Both the position numbers and the translations under genes were made by a program. Shown piece by piece: positions 1 to 13,125 of a stretch of DNA of 64,000 nucleotides; within the stretch, counting starts at the first letter, position 1, and the number at the start of each line of letters is the position of its first letter. The notes under the pieces were generated by a model, which searched no databases, was not told where the DNA came from, and saw nothing but the letters and a program-made list of their open reading frames with translations. Source of the stretch: Telmatactis stephensoni (taxonomy: Eukaryota; Cnidaria; Anthozoa; Actiniaria; Isophelliidae); assembly GCA_029948255.1 (NCBI GenBank), contig JALIZF010001507.1, positions 124,001-188,000 on the forward strand, read 5' to 3'.

Positions 1-133
1 TACTGATAGTACGCAATGTATTCAGCACACGAGAATCAGCGGTATAACATGACTTCAATTAGATTTTGAGTTTTTAAAGGTACGTGGCAGGCACGGTGTC
101 TACCTAGGCCTAATAGTTTTATTTTTACCATAG

Positions 134-3100
134 ATCAAACTCTGAGTGAATTACTGGATCGTCTACAGTTCCGTAATGGCCCATCTTTAGTTACGTCAGG
201 CATGCGGTTTACGTACGCTCGACAGTGTGCTCAGTACGTGGAACCAGAGAATGTAACAGGTGTTGGTACATCATGGGCAACAAAAAGGTTTTCATCATTT
301 CATTACTTGTATCAGGACAATGGTCAAGTACCACCATTAGGTATGCGATCCGCTGTGCCACTTGGGGGGCTAGCAACGGGTAAGGATGATTTTGATTGTA
401 AATACGATGCGTATTAAGCCAGGTCAAGCGACCAAAGCATTAACCTGCACAGCGGCGCTATTTAAAGGGTAGGGAAGGGTGGGGAATGGGAAGGCATGTA
501 ATGAACCGTTATTTGTTTGATTTCTGCCTACTTCTAACACCTCGTTATCTCGTAAAGGGACATCCTTTTAATATCTCTCATCAACTACTTGTTGTTCCAG
601 GTTCTGAAGCAAGTTAAAATTAAAATAGTCGTGGTTACTTTTTTATATAATAATTTGTATACTACGCGCGCTCTGATTGGTAGAGGACGATTTGTAATTA
701 TAGTACACACGCATAGATGACGTCATTGAATCTTGCCCGCTAGCTAGATTGGTTGAAATGTTTCGATGAATATTATATATAAATCTCCACATTAAAGATT
801 TGACTTTCTTACTCGTTTCAGTTATAAGCAATAACAGAAAGAAATTATTTTCTATCGGTTTTAAATGACAGAGGTCAATTGAGTGATATTGAAAAATTTC
901 TATAGCTTTGATTTCCATGACTTGACCATGTCAACACTGGTAACACCTTTACTAGTAAATAAACCATGAAATGGCAGGTTTTCTAAATCAAATTCAATTC
1001 ACTACACATTATCACAAAATCATATTGATTATCGTGCTAACGCTGCTTTATCGCTTATGTCAGGCCTCATTGCGCCTTGACGTGTTTGCTGCGCTCAACA
1101 AATCAGCATTTTACATTCATGTATTAAATGTAGAATTCAAACCAATGCAGGCTCTCTCTCCCTAGTCCCCTAACGAGGGCCGCTACGCAGGCTACCCAAG
1201 CATAAGAACAATACAATACAATACAATACAATACAATACAAACTTTATTGAGCTCCTTAACAACAAGAACAACTTGTCGTTTTTCACAACTGTGTGATAA
1301 ATGTTTTTTACGCTTATTATGCTTGAGTCGCTAGTATCCCTCTGGACTACTTTTACATTTTTTTGGGAAATCTCAAGACGATACAAGAGTGCAAGCTTGA
1401 AATTCTGTCCTTCCATTACTGTGTGAAACCTGTGTTCACTGTCAACAATCTTCAATGGTATTTTTGTTGATACTCTTGAATAATAGTCCAGTTTTTAATT
1501 ACTAGAGACCGCTGAGTTTCCTGACAAAAGGCGCATTTATACAGCGTTAGCCTCGAGTCATCGTAAATTCAAAAGTTAAAAAATACCAGTGAGAGAAATG
1601 CAGAAATTGTTGATAAAGAACAACGTAACAATCGAGTTTATTCCCATGTGTTTTCTTGAAAAGGAGGCTAAGGCTGCATAAATGCGCCTTTTGTCAGGAG
1701 GCTCAGCGGTCTCTAGCAATTGGAAACTGGCCTATTGTCCTTGACTTGAGGCCTAGTCCGAGTTAATGCGTCTCCAACACTAACAGCAATATCTTCAAGG
1801 TCTATCTCCCTTGACCGCAGCAGTAGATCTCTCATGTCCATGTTTTCTCAACAGGTTCCTTCGAGCTTCGAGCAGATGGGACCTTCAATGAGTGGACACT
1901 TGAAAACCAATCTCCGGGTGGCTCAGCAAAGTTGAGTCGCGGTGCTCTTGATCTTGCTTTTCTTGCTGTCAGAGTTCAAGCTCAGCGTGGCACCAAGGCA
2001 TCTTTACTAAGAACACACCCACCACGTGGGTTTCCTGGTGTAGATGGTCTTACCTATTCAGGTGGATTCCCTGTGTCAAAGCTTGGTATTAAAGATGAAG
2101 GTTTCTTTGGAATTAAAATGGAATTGTTTGCCTATGGATCAATGAAGGCGCGAAGTGCGACGGATTCTGTACTTCCCTCTGTAGTGTTTTCTTTACGTGT
2201 TCGTAACCCTACAGCTTATCGAGCTGATGTTTCGTTATTACTTAATCTACCTCTTGGAGAGCAACCAGGTAACGATTTTGTTTTTGCAAATATCATGCTT
2301 TATAGTAGACACTGATTTAAGAAAAGAGTAGTTTTCTGTTAGATGATCAGAACTGTGTATACACCTAACAGCAATACGCCAAATTAGAACCAAAATCCTG
2401 TTGTAAGTTGATCGGACATTCATATCGACCCAACATCTTTGTGTCACCCTTTGGTGATAACAATACAAAAACAAAACAAAAAACAAAAAAAATGAACAAA
2501 CAAACAAGTAGACAGACAGACAGACAGACGAACGAACGAACAAACGAACAAACGAACCGACCAACGAACCAACGTCTTCCATGAACGAATGAAGAAAAAA
2601 GAAAAATTAAACATCATGGCCAAACAAGCAAAAAGACAAACTGTCTGACCAACAAATTAACCAACGAACCAGTAAACGAAATATCCAACTCCCAAACGAA
2701 CAAGCAAACAAATCAACGAACAAATTAACAAACAAACAAGACAACAAACAAACTAACAAAGCGGCGTTCAAACACATCCAACATGTTGCATGGGTGCCAA
2801 CAATGTTTGAAGTTGTCGGCCAACATCTTTAGAAACTCTCCCCACACGGGCCTTACAGCTCACATTGAAGCTTAAAACTGTGACCAGTGTTATGTATTCG
2901 CATACTTTTGTTTCCACATTATTCAATTAGAGCTTAAATAAGAGATAAGATAAAACCCTCAGATGCTGATTGTATAATTACTCTTCTAAAAGAATGCGAA
3001 TACACTGTAACTGGTACGTCATACTTTTGGCCTTTGCGCAGTAAAGTTATTAATTAGTTACTCATTGGCATGAGTTGGTACTCTTTTTTTCATTTTCTTT

Positions 3101-6100
3101 TCTTGCCTACTTTTTTATCACTATTCACTTACTTAGTTATTCCATCAGTTCTAAGTAACTAACATATACTTTTAACATGACAGACACGTCACGAAATGGT
3201 AATGACTATGCGACGATACATGGAATAACCTCATCTACTGTTTGTGCTAAAGTTTGTCGAAACTCTCCTAAATGCATGGCTTGGTCACTAGAGGGCCGCA
3301 TTTGTAAACTTAAGGATAAAATGCCCCTTCACGCTTATAAACAAGGTGTTACTTCAGGTAAAATAGAACTAGTTATCTGCATCTTGAGAATTGAAATGCA
3401 GATATTTTTTATTGCAGTCAACTTGGGTTACTAGAAATAGACTATTTGTACACCTTGCATAAATCCCCTTTCTCGGTTTACAAGGATCATAAACGTGTTC
3501 TCTCTCCTGCAAGGCATGCCTCCAGAAAGTGGATTGGCTGCAAGGAGCCTTTGTTGTGTTCACCTGCACACCTTGCCTTATCCGTTTTACAATAGAGGCT
3601 TTGCACATCACGTGATGGCAGCCAGTCATGGCTGCCGTCACGTGATAGTGCAAAGCCTCTATACTCCAAGGACTCTTCAAGAAGATGTTACACAGATAAA
3701 TATAAATGCAATATTTCATGAATGCTCCAAAATCAACACATTGAGAATCAACCAATACGAGAATTTGAATTGGATTTGCAAAAGCAATTCGTTTCTCTGC
3801 GCCGGTTATTAGAAATGCAGGCTCCCGTCCCATGCTGGGTACGAAATTACGAGGCTGCGCTCGCATTACAGGCTAGTTAATATGTAACTTTTATCGAGTT
3901 TCCAACATCATGAGCACAAGAAGTATACACATAGCACAAATCATTAGAAATGATTGTCCTATTTCATAAATGTAGTAGAGCGATAACACTAAAACCGTGA
4001 AATAGAGTGCTTACAATATATCCGTGAAAAACTTTGTAAGAAATTGCACTAAGTTAACAATAGAAAACAAAGGATTTCGCTCTATTTAGTACAATTTAGT
4101 TCGCTAACTTTTTCACGGATATATTGTAAGCACTCTAACTTAGCAACTAAATAGAGACAAATAGTAGCAAAACCCTTTGTTTTCTATTGTTTCATTAGTA
4201 CTATTTGTACTTTTTAGTTAGTACTTGTTTCACGGTTTTAGTGTTATCGCTCTATGTCGCTACTTGCTTCTACTAATAATTGCTCATATACTGAAATGCA
4301 ATGATTTCAACACCTTTTCCTCGTTGCTTTTTCAAGGAGCTAAAAACTGGTGGGAAAGTAATTTTGGGAGACTGATATGTAATAGACCTGGACATTTCCC
4401 TAACAGTGGAAATACAACAATTATGTGGGTTCCTAATGAATACAGTAGCCTTGAAAACGCTGAAGAAGATAGAAACTATGACAACACCAGACGGAACAAA
4501 AGGAACAACAAATTTACTCAAGACAATGCAGACTATCTAGATTACATATATAATACAGCAATAAATAATAACTACAACAACAACAACTACAACAGCAATT
4601 ACTATTATTACCTATACAACAAAGGAAGGAGAACTACAAAAAGAGTTAACAAAAAAATTAAAAACAAGCAAAAGACAGTCAAGTATCAGAATCTGACAAA
4701 TACCAAACGAAAGACAAACAAACCTAAAGAATTGACATTTTCGTCTGCTGTTTCTGATGACATAAATCTAATATGGAACTCGTTTGTAAAATATGGTCAT
4801 CTTAATAACATGGTTGTCAAAGAAGCAGGTTTACATGGTAGCGGAGTGGGAAGGATTACTCTGGGGCCTGGTGAAGAGGGTACGGTATCATTAGTTATGT
4901 CGTGGTATTATCCTTACAGGGACCATGCTGGAGAGTATGTAGGGCAATATTACAGGTAAGGGTACAATCACGCAACTTTGTGGATCAGATTTATACAATG
5001 ATTACTGAGAATAGAGTCTTTGTGCAAATATGTGACTGCAGTCAGGTGACGCTGCAATTTTTTCTCGCGCTGGCAATGGAATTTTAGATTTTGTTGCAGT
5101 GAAAAATTGCAGCATCTGTCATCATTCCGCAATATTCAGTGCGAATACGCAATGCCTAAAATGTTGCAGAGAAATGTTCAAACTTTTACGTTTTTGCCAC
5201 AATTTTTGTTGTTGCGAGATATCGTTGCCGCCTATGTTGCCAGACATGATACACTCGGCAATTTTGCTCTCGCAACAAAATCCCTAAAATTGCACTGCAG
5301 TCGTGAGAAAAAGTTGCAGCATGTGTCGCCGGCAAGTTAAAGGATTGCAATATTTTCAGGCGTAAAAATGATTTTATTGTTCCTGACATCAAATAATATG
5401 GCTGCTGTCATGTGATCGTACAAAATTTCCATTGCACATTTACATATCCATTTATTGATTAAACAACAAACAAACAAACAAACAAAAAAATAAAAATAAA
5501 AAAACCAAACAAAACAAAATAAAACACTGATGAAATATAACTCTCTATAAACTAAAAGCATCTTTGAAGCGAATAATAATGTTTTGTCATTTGTATTAAA
5601 AAATGTCAAGTCCATGCAAAAACTGTCGATATAAAATAGCACCATCCGCTAATCCTGGACGTTTTACAATTTTGACTCAAAAAAGAAACATTTTCAAGTC
5701 AAGCGAAGAGGTTGCCTTTCACACCAAGCAAAATCTTCACAAGATCCTTGATGAGCTGCTTAGTTGGCGTGAGAATATGACACCTTCGAACCACAGCACT
5801 GAAGAACTTTTCCATGTGGATTCCTCAATTCCTGATTGGCTACAAGACATGCTTGTGAACAGTCTCAGTTTCTGGCGTACAGCCTTTTGGGTAGCGGATG
5901 GAAGATGGCGTCAGTGGGAGACGTTCGATTGTAATGATGTTGATTCTGTTCACAATGATTTCCAAAGGGAACTACCATATATTCTATTCTTTCCAGGTAA
6001 AAGAGGATAATAAGCCCTTATGACGTTTCATAACGACACTTTCAGAATCCTTTATAGCTGCTTTTGTTGTTCTAGTTTTCACTATTGTCTTTGAATTCTC

Positions 6101-9100
6101 AGAAGAGTCTTGAACATGATAATAAATTGTCAAAAAGGATTGTGGAAGTTTAGGTATGACAGGCCATAGGGGTATGGGTCTATTGATTAGACTGAATGGC
6201 ACTGATGTGTTGAAGACCTAGAAAACGACTCCCAGGGTTGTGCTCAGTTATATCAGAGCATTCGGTTTGGGGAGGCATTCTACTGAGTGTCCTCTGAGCT
6301 CCTCAAGTGCTAATACACAATCTCCACAAATGGCCATCCCTCATCAGTGGTCAGCGCTTTCTCTCTTCCCCATTCATCTGATTCCACAAATTTATTATTT
6401 GAAGAAAGAGAACTTGGTGACCGTCGTGGAGAGGTGGGCGTTGTACAGAGGTTTCGATAAAAAATAAACTTATGGAATCAGATGGATGAATGAGCAATTA
6501 CTCAAAATACCAAATGTATCATATACACCATACTATAACGTTAAAGTTCATAGCTATAGCATACAATTTGTTCTTGATAACCAAAGAATTTTGTGCATTT
6601 GATTGATTTTGATTGGAATGATGGATTTGAAATCCAGATGATGGAGCAGTTATCAAAACAGTCACTATAAAGGAAAAATTGTTCACTCGATCGAGTTAGA
6701 CATCAAAATCTTATTCATTATTTTGATCAGTTTTTTTAAAGGTTTGGTTGTTTGGAATAAAAATCACTCAGTCTTATTTATCTTATCTAGGTCTCTTAGA
6801 AAATGTTGTCCGTGGATGGGCCATGTCTCAACATGAATCTGGTCTTATTCCAGAAGCTTTACAGCGTCAGTATGGCTGTTGGTCTAAAACAAACAAGTTG
6901 GATGCCTATGGTGGTCGAATCAATATGGCGGACGTTATACCAGCATTTATTGCACAGGTTTAAAACGCGTTCACTAATCTTGATTATCAATGCCTTGACC
7001 TTAAGTTCGGTGCATACCAGGGGAAAGTTGCGAGGACAGGTCTCCTCCTGTGAATTACTTTGGAGACATGTTCCAAGAACAGGTTGCATGTTCATAATGA
7101 CAATGTCAGGATAGCGGCATGATTTCACTTTTGGTTGATTTTAATTTTGTAGTTAGAGCACGTCCTCATTAAGAATAGGAGATGAAGAGTAGTGGACACG
7201 ACGCACTATTCAATAAATGTAAATGGCCACTCACTTCGAATCCTAGAAATTCAGAACCACGTTGATTTCATGCAAAATCAGGCCACAGACAGAATTAGTG
7301 TATTTTATGAAAACTGCAATGCTCATAGAACTTTAAAAAATAAGGAGATCAAGAAGGCTACCAAATCCATTGCCAACGATAACATCACAACAAGGAACTT
7401 GTTGAATTTAGATTCTTTTGCTATTTTGGGTTCTAGGTATATCATCTCTACATTTGGGCAGGAAAAGAACAACTTCTGCAAGACCTCTGGCCAGTGGTTC
7501 GTAGGGCAGCAGTCTGGATGATGCAAGAAGGGACTAATGGCACAGGACTACCATTGCGCATGACAAATACTTATGACATACTTCAGCTCCAACAATATGA
7601 CCATTCGTTCTACAATAGTGTTATGTATTTACTTGGCCTGAGAGTAACCGAGGAGATGGCGGAAGTACGGAGAGATGCAGATATGTATTTGCTTACAAGG
7701 GAAGCTGTAAAAAAGGCAAAAGAGAAGATTAGAGAGTTATTTTGGGACGAGGATAGAGGGTATTACCATGCTTGGTGGGATCACCATAAAGGATCCCCAC
7801 CTTGGTTAATGGCTGACTGCCTCTACGGACAGGTAACTTTGACCACTTGTTGCTTCTTTGTAACATTGACAAACACTAAACGCATGCAACAGAAATATAG
7901 TACTATAAAATAGTGCTATTTTATTCTAATTCTTCTTCTCTTGTTTTTTTGGTTGCTTATTACATTTAGCACTATTTAGCACTAAAAATGCAAGGTTGTG
8001 CACACTTTTAGTGCTTCTACTCTGTTCTTCGTGCCCGTTTACTATGAAGTTGTATAGGATTAGAGTATAATAATGTCGGTGTAACAAATCAGAAGTGGAC
8101 ATCAGTATATGTGAATATATACCTGCAAAACAAACCTTTCACATTTTTTATGTCACGTCTTTGACCAGGTATGGGCGTACACACTGGGCATTGGAGACTT
8201 ATTGGATTCTAGAAAGATGAAGTCACACCTTCAGAAAGAAGCTGTTTTAAATGATACACCATATGGGTTACAAGTTATGACAACTAACGTTGAGAAAAGT
8301 ACAGCAAAAAGGGTAAGAAAGAGAGACGCACAAGACAGCTATCAGGAATTTAACGAATATTTCTCTAATTTAAGAAACAATATGTTGACGGGAGAAAATA
8401 AGATATACAATGGCTTCTTCAACACCATGAATCCTTTTAGATATTCAAATCAGTTCTATGACAATTGGTGGAAGCAGTTTAATAATATAGGACTACGTAA
8501 AGGACAGAAAAATGAGAACGTCGAAGGATGGGACTTAAATGATGTGTACAACAAAGAGATTCCATATGTGGAATCTTACCAAAGGAAACACAAGTACCAA
8601 AGTGGATATTTTTTGTATGACAACAATGATGTTGATGGTCTTGAGCACCCTTCAATTTGGATTACCCGGGATGGAATACCAAAAAATTCTGATCCTGATG
8701 CACATTCGTATGCAAGCCATGCTTTACCACTAACTGATAACGACAAAGAAGCAAGAAACAGAAAAGATTTTGTATGGATAGTTTCGAATCCACCTTTAAA
8801 CGATGATGGTGGATTACAAGTGAACGCGGCCAAGCTGTCTTCAGGTAGTTCTTATAAAGAACGGCAACAAAAACCAGCTTTTAATTGTAGATCATTACGT
8901 AAAGCGGCAATGCACAAGTCTATATGGATGGGTGCCAGTCCAGACTGGACAACACTTCAGATACATCTTGGAATAGACCCTCCCAAAGCACTTCAAGAAG
9001 CCCATAAATCATTGGAGCATTACCGTACATATCTCAATGACATTTGGAACATTCACGGCCTGACTGCAGGCTCTGGCTATGGTCTAGATGGCCAGCCTTG

Positions 9101-9407
9101 GTGTACATCCCATTACACTTTTCATATGGTATTGTGGAATATACCATTAGCACTGTCTGGCCAGCAGTATTCTATAATAGCACGTAGACTTGTTTTTTAT
9201 CCAAAACTTCGCGTACCATATTCTCTACCGTTTTTTGTCCCGTACGCAAGTGGAACTATAAAGGCTATTGTCAGATATGGCATAGTTACCTTCAAACTCA
9301 CTGTAACCCATGGCTATCTTGTTTTGAAGGAACTGAGTATATCAGGGGTCAAGTGGCCAGGGAGGGCGTTAAAGCTTGAAAAGGATGAATTTGTTATATG
9401 GCCGTGA
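134..9407 (+). CDS. GH116 (GBA2-like / DUF608) glycosidase-like protein, 3' eight exons
   Basis: Exons 134-379, 1855-2268, 3184-3357, 4337-4955, 5704-5996, 6791-6957, 7437-7832 and 8169-9407 join in frame to 1181 residues plus stop; the 5' end lies outside the window. GBA2 N-terminal-domain landmarks are [16 protein letters not shown] and [10 protein letters not shown] (exons 1-2). The GH116 (alpha/alpha)6 barrel follows: [19 protein letters not shown], a TNTYD stretch, and [19 protein letters not shown]. The Asp of that last motif matches the family acid/base position (xDQxAGQW in GBA2). I could not place the nucleophile Glu with confidence. Exon 3 is a PAN/apple-like cysteine module. Exon 4 has an Asn/Tyr-rich then Lys/Arg-rich insertion, and exon 8 has a ~200-residue insertion after a basic KRVRKR stretch. 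GH116 enzymes cleave beta-glucosides such as glucosylceramide. Substrate and cell location are unknown here because the N terminus is missing. The family call is firm; activity is uncertain. Confidence 0.85.
1208..1243. repeat. (AATAC)n microsatellite
   Basis: About seven pentanucleotide copies, followed by ACTTTATTG. Such a tail can mark the 3' end of a minus-strand non-LTR element, but I recognise no coding part beside it. It lies in intron 1 of the GH116 gene. Confidence 0.85.
1502..1716. mobile_element. MITE with ~50-bp terminal inverted repeats
   Basis: The left end CTAGAGACCGCTGAG and the following CCTGACAAAAGGCGCATTTA are repeated in inverse orientation at the right end with only a few mismatches. 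It is a 215-bp non-coding foldback unit in intron 1 of the GH116 gene. No target-site duplication is obvious. Confidence 0.8.
2462..2760. repeat. Degenerate tetranucleotide tract (CAAA/CAGA/CGAA)n
   Basis: Low-complexity purine/C repeats in intron 2 of the GH116 gene: runs of CAGA, then CGAA/CAAA with point changes. No coding capacity. Confidence 0.8.
2850..3040. mobile_element. MITE-like inverted repeat, diverged relative of the 20343-20509 copy
   Basis: TTAAAACTGTGACCAGTG with GTATTCGCATACTTTTG on the left and AAAGAATGCGAATACACTG on the right form an imperfect inverted repeat. The same arm sequences occur at 20343-20509, so this is a dispersed family. Confidence 0.5.
3592..3662. repeat. 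71-bp near-perfect palindrome
   Basis: ATAGAGGCTTTGCACATCAC is repeated in inverse at the right end (GTGCAAAGCCTCTAT) around a loop of a few bases; both arms carry CACGTGA. It lies in intron 3 of the GH116 gene and is probably a minimal foldback element. Confidence 0.8.
3976..4254. mobile_element. MITE with nested inverted repeats
   Basis: The outer arms TAGAGCGATAACACTAAAAC (left) are mirrored by GTTTTAGTGTTATCGCTCTA (right). A second inverted pair, GAGTGCTTACAATATATCC and its complement, sits inside (about 4014 and 4137). A half copy of the inner sequence recurs at 28611-28690. Confidence 0.8.
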
Positions 9408-9434
9408 AAAATCAAAACAATTGTTTTGCGATAA

Positions 9435-10222
9435 TTAAGGACGTTCGTGGGCAATTAAAAAGTAATGTCAATTGTCTGAAACTGAGCATACCAATACTCA
9501 AACATATTGGAATTAGAAATATGAAATAAAAAATGGGGGTCACCAGCTTTGTTTTCTGGATAAACGCTGGGTAATATTGACCATTTTATAGAAAAAGACG
9601 CGCGCGGTGGCACGGAGGCAATTGAATCGTTTAAAATAAATTGAAAACTTCGCTCAAAAGCCGCGAGTTTTCGTTTGACTGCAGATATGAGTATCCTCGA
9701 TACAAGTAACAAAAATAGATTGAAAAAGAAGCGATCCGCAGCATTTATTTCAGCTATAATTTGCGTGCTGCCGTCAAAATAAATGCCAATCGAATTCCAA
9801 ACGGGGTGTTTTTTTTTTCAAAAAAATTGCTGTCATTCTTTCCCTTGTAAATGTCATTTTTTCATCTTAGATATACTATAGATCTCTTTGATACCTTGTT
9901 TTTAAGAAAGAAAAAACCGGGGGTCACCGTATTGGTTCGAAATTTAGGTCGCCATCTGGAATACCGAGAGGAGACCGGGTCCAGTAGAATCTTTCCAAAT
10001 CCTTTTTTCTGCAGTTTTTCAACCTGAACGATTTTTTTCCTCGGTAAAATTCCTTTTTAAGGTTTTTTTTTCTTTTTTACATAATTTCCATTAAAAAAAT
10101 GAAAGGACGAAAAAGTCAATACCAAAAAAAATTCTTTTAGGCCACCATCTTGGATTTATGGAGGTAGCGCGCTAGCGTGCGTAGTAAAAGTTAGCATGAA
10201 CAATGCTCGCGAACGTCCTTAA
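9435..10222. mobile_element. ~790-bp MITE with TTAAGGACGTTCG ends
   Basis: Left TTAAGGACGTTCGTGGGC and right GCTCGCGAACGTCCTTAA are inverted copies starting and ending with TTAA, just after the GH116 stop codon. The TTAA ends would fit a piggyBac-type non-autonomous element, but no transposase is present, so the superfamily is an inference. Confidence 0.65.
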
Positions 10223-11588
10223 CAATTAAGAAACTGATCTGGTAGTGAGTCAAATGAGTGAAAGATGTCCTTGAAATAACGACTATAATATTGCCTCATG
10301 ATCATCATCATATATTGTAGCTCAGTAGATAAAACCAAGGCTTCAAATCCCGTTAGGGATTCGGATTTGTCTTGGACAATATCCACTCAACAAACTCACT
10401 ACCAGCGGCCGTTAGTAACAATTGAGTAATTTCGTGGAACCTAAGGAAAGCAATGACCCTTACTGGAAAAATCATCGCATCGCGACCCCCATTTTTCCTA
10501 ACTCTGACTAGATTTTTTTCAGTCGTCCATGAAGGCAAAGCTTTGCATGAGATCCACACCTGACTGGAAGCAGCGAGGAGGCACCCAATAGCGTCACAAG
10601 GAAGATTTTTTGATAATCTGAAATGTGTACTCTTTATTTCATAAAATGATAGATATCGATGCGAAATAACGTAATTACAACTTTGTCTGTTTTTGTATGC
10701 TTCGCTCTTCTGAAAAATAACCTCAACAGTCCCTTACATTTTTTGCACAAAGCTATAACATATGCACATGAGATTTCGCTTGTCGAAAATAATTCAGCAA
10801 ACTTCCAACTACAATTATTAATTTACCTTTAGACCTAGACTAACTCTTTTGGTAGCATTATATCAAACAATTAAACGACAAATGCGTCTTAAAGCAATAT
10901 AGAAATCAAGGCTTTGTAACTAGAATAAATACACTAAATACGAAATGTTTACAAAAATTTATTGTATGTTTTGCACGTGTCGAATTCATAAACAGAAAAC
11001 TTCAATTGTACACTGTTCCCGCTCATTGAGGTCGATTAGCATCAAATCTGCACCAAAGTGTCTGCAATTTAGTATGGTTTATATTCTAAGAAATTTTACG
11101 ATTTATATATCAGTTTTCATAAATTATTTTGAATAAATGTTAGTGGTATTAGAAATAAACGCTAGATGGTTACACAAAGTCGTGAGAAAGAAAATCATCG
11201 AAATCAAAAGTATTCGAATCTCCTTTGCTGATTTACTTCGACTACTGTCTAGCCATGTGTCGTATATACGGGCTAATAATCGTATCTTGTGGTAAAAGAC
11301 CGTTATTTAGGTGCAATATTACAATACGCACTAACGTCAGCTAAGAAATGTGACGGGTTACAGTACACAAAATCGCACTGCGCTTCATTTCTATTTGAAA
11401 TTAAATATATACTTATGCAGATCTACCTTTATTCTTTTCCCTACAGTAAAACATATCCTCCTTCACCATCATTAGAACAAATTATATTTTAGAAGCGCGT
11501 TGCTGCTAACAATAAATATTTATCTTGCCCAAATGGCCGAATTTGGTATGCGTTTCACCTCACTGCTTCCAGTCACCTATGGATGATT

Positions 11589-11670
11589 GAGCGATCAGGA
11601 AAACAACAACAACAACAACAACAAAACAACAACAACAACAAACAACAACAACAACAACAACAACAAAACC
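11589..11670. repeat. (CAA)n microsatellite
   Basis: Tandem CAA triplets interrupted by AAAAC variants. Confidence 0.9.
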
Positions 11671-12578
11671 CAAATTTCCACTAAAACGGCTGAGTACTAG
11701 TTAATAACGTACAAACGTTAACAGTGTATGGATTTACAGTCTATTTGTTTGCCATTTTTTTCCACGGGTTAAATCTATTAATATTTTAATCAAACGACTT
11801 TTTTTTATTCTTTGTTTTCTCAAACATGCTTTTTCAGGAATAAATGTTTTAAAATTTTGACATCCGCATAATCTCTGACTCACTTCTTTGCGTATCTGCC
11901 CCAGCAATCAACTAGCCTCACGCGCAGACGTTGTATGGCGCTTCCTTCATTCCAACAATGAATCTCTTTACGGAACATATCACATGGCAATTTGATTTTT
12001 GATAGAAGAAAACAATGCAGAAGGGAATCTGAGCAGACGATAATGTGTAATTGAAGGGAACTGGAAGCACCATACAAAATCTGCGTCTAAGTACAATTTT
12101 TAAAATCAACCCGCCAATGGCGGACATAATTCGTAGATTGAGCTATATGTGCAGAGTGGAAGCATTGAGAGCTGAATGTTATTCCCCATTAAGTGTTCTT
12201 TTACTTCCATGAAGTGCCTTTTGTGTAATCCTAAGCCTTTAGTAGCAAATCACCAATTACTCGAGACCCAAATTCTTGTTCAACCTTTGTAGAGGAAAAA
12301 CAAATATAAGCTATCCATGTGGGATCTAATCACCATCGAAGTTTAGCATCAAACAGAGCATGCCCAGTATGAAACTTAGATATAGAACAAGAAATAGACA
12401 GCTACAATCCTGGACATAAATGTTAAGAAGAAATGGCATTGTTGTGTCCAATTGAAATTGAAGGCTCTCACACTACGATACTGTAATGCTTCTGCCCCCC
12501 ATACCCCCCGGAACAATGTTGCAGGCGGACTCAAGCATCTGGGACCTCGGACATACAACATTGTGCAGGGTGTGGTGG

Positions 12579-12614
12579 GGTGTGGTGGTGGTGGTGGGGG
12601 GGGGGGGGGGGGGT
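12579..12614. repeat. GT/G-rich tract with long G run
   Basis: GGTGTGGTGGTGGTGG followed by a run of about 20 G residues, with C-rich blocks nearby (12495-12511). It could form a G-quadruplex on the + strand. Assembly errors are likely in such a run. Confidence 0.7.
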
Positions 12615-13021
12615 GGGAGGGTGGAGATATTTTTGTACTCAACGTAGGATACTGTAAAGTTTCCAAAAAAGTCTCTACCGGGTACCATCGACCTCTTGTA
12701 AGCCAAGCCGAAAAAACCATCTCAACAGAATTAAATACCGGATTTAACTACAATCATTGTAAATACCTGAAGCTGAGTGACTACCATTTGATGACTACAA
12801 AAAGAGTTGCACGACATGGAAGCTTTTGCAGAGACAAAACAGCTTAAAGCCCCTATGACGCCTATTTTTGAGCATTATTACATTAAAATATAAGGTCTCT
12901 GCAAAACGTTTTCGGGAGAGTTGTTGAATTTTGGCCTTTCCTGAATTTTTTATCGGGCTTTTAATGCACATATCCTAAGTTCTGGCCGAGCGAAGAAAGG
13001 GACTGGGTCCCGTCACGGTAG

Positions 13022-13029
13022 TGACGTCA
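13022..13029. promoter_or_regulatory. CRE-like palindrome TGACGTCA
   Basis: A perfect consensus CRE/ATF octamer lies about 97 bp upstream of the ATG of the P2X7C-like gene, beside a second CGTCAC. It is consistent with a CREB/ATF-controlled promoter; function is inferred from motif and position only. Confidence 0.45.
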
Positions 13030-13125
13030 CGGGAGTAAGTTGCCAAGCGTCTTCACACACAACTTCTTGGAAAGTGAGCTTTTAGAGCAATTTTACTTGT
13101 GATTTTCGTTCAAATATCCTTCATA

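Larger units (their letters stand above)
10223..12880. other. Intergenic stretch with simple repeats
   Basis: No coding region can be supported. It holds a weak tRNA-like block near 10316-10365, a (CAA)n tract at about 11589-11670, and a G-run at about 12588-12614. The remainder is AT-rich unique-looking DNA. Confidence 0.5.

Noticed and set aside
2247..2582. Minus-strand frame rich in Val/Cys/Ser
   Set aside because: It is the complement of a CAAA/CAGA/CGAA simple repeat.
10316..10370. tRNA-like GTAGCTCAGTAGATAAA .. TTCAAATCCC
   Set aside because: A- and B-box-like strings are too close together and no stems pair; possibly a SINE scrap but not supportable.
12376..12847. Frames encoding poly-Gly or poly-Pro
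   Set aside because: Produced by the G-run at 12588-12614; no homology and no splice context.
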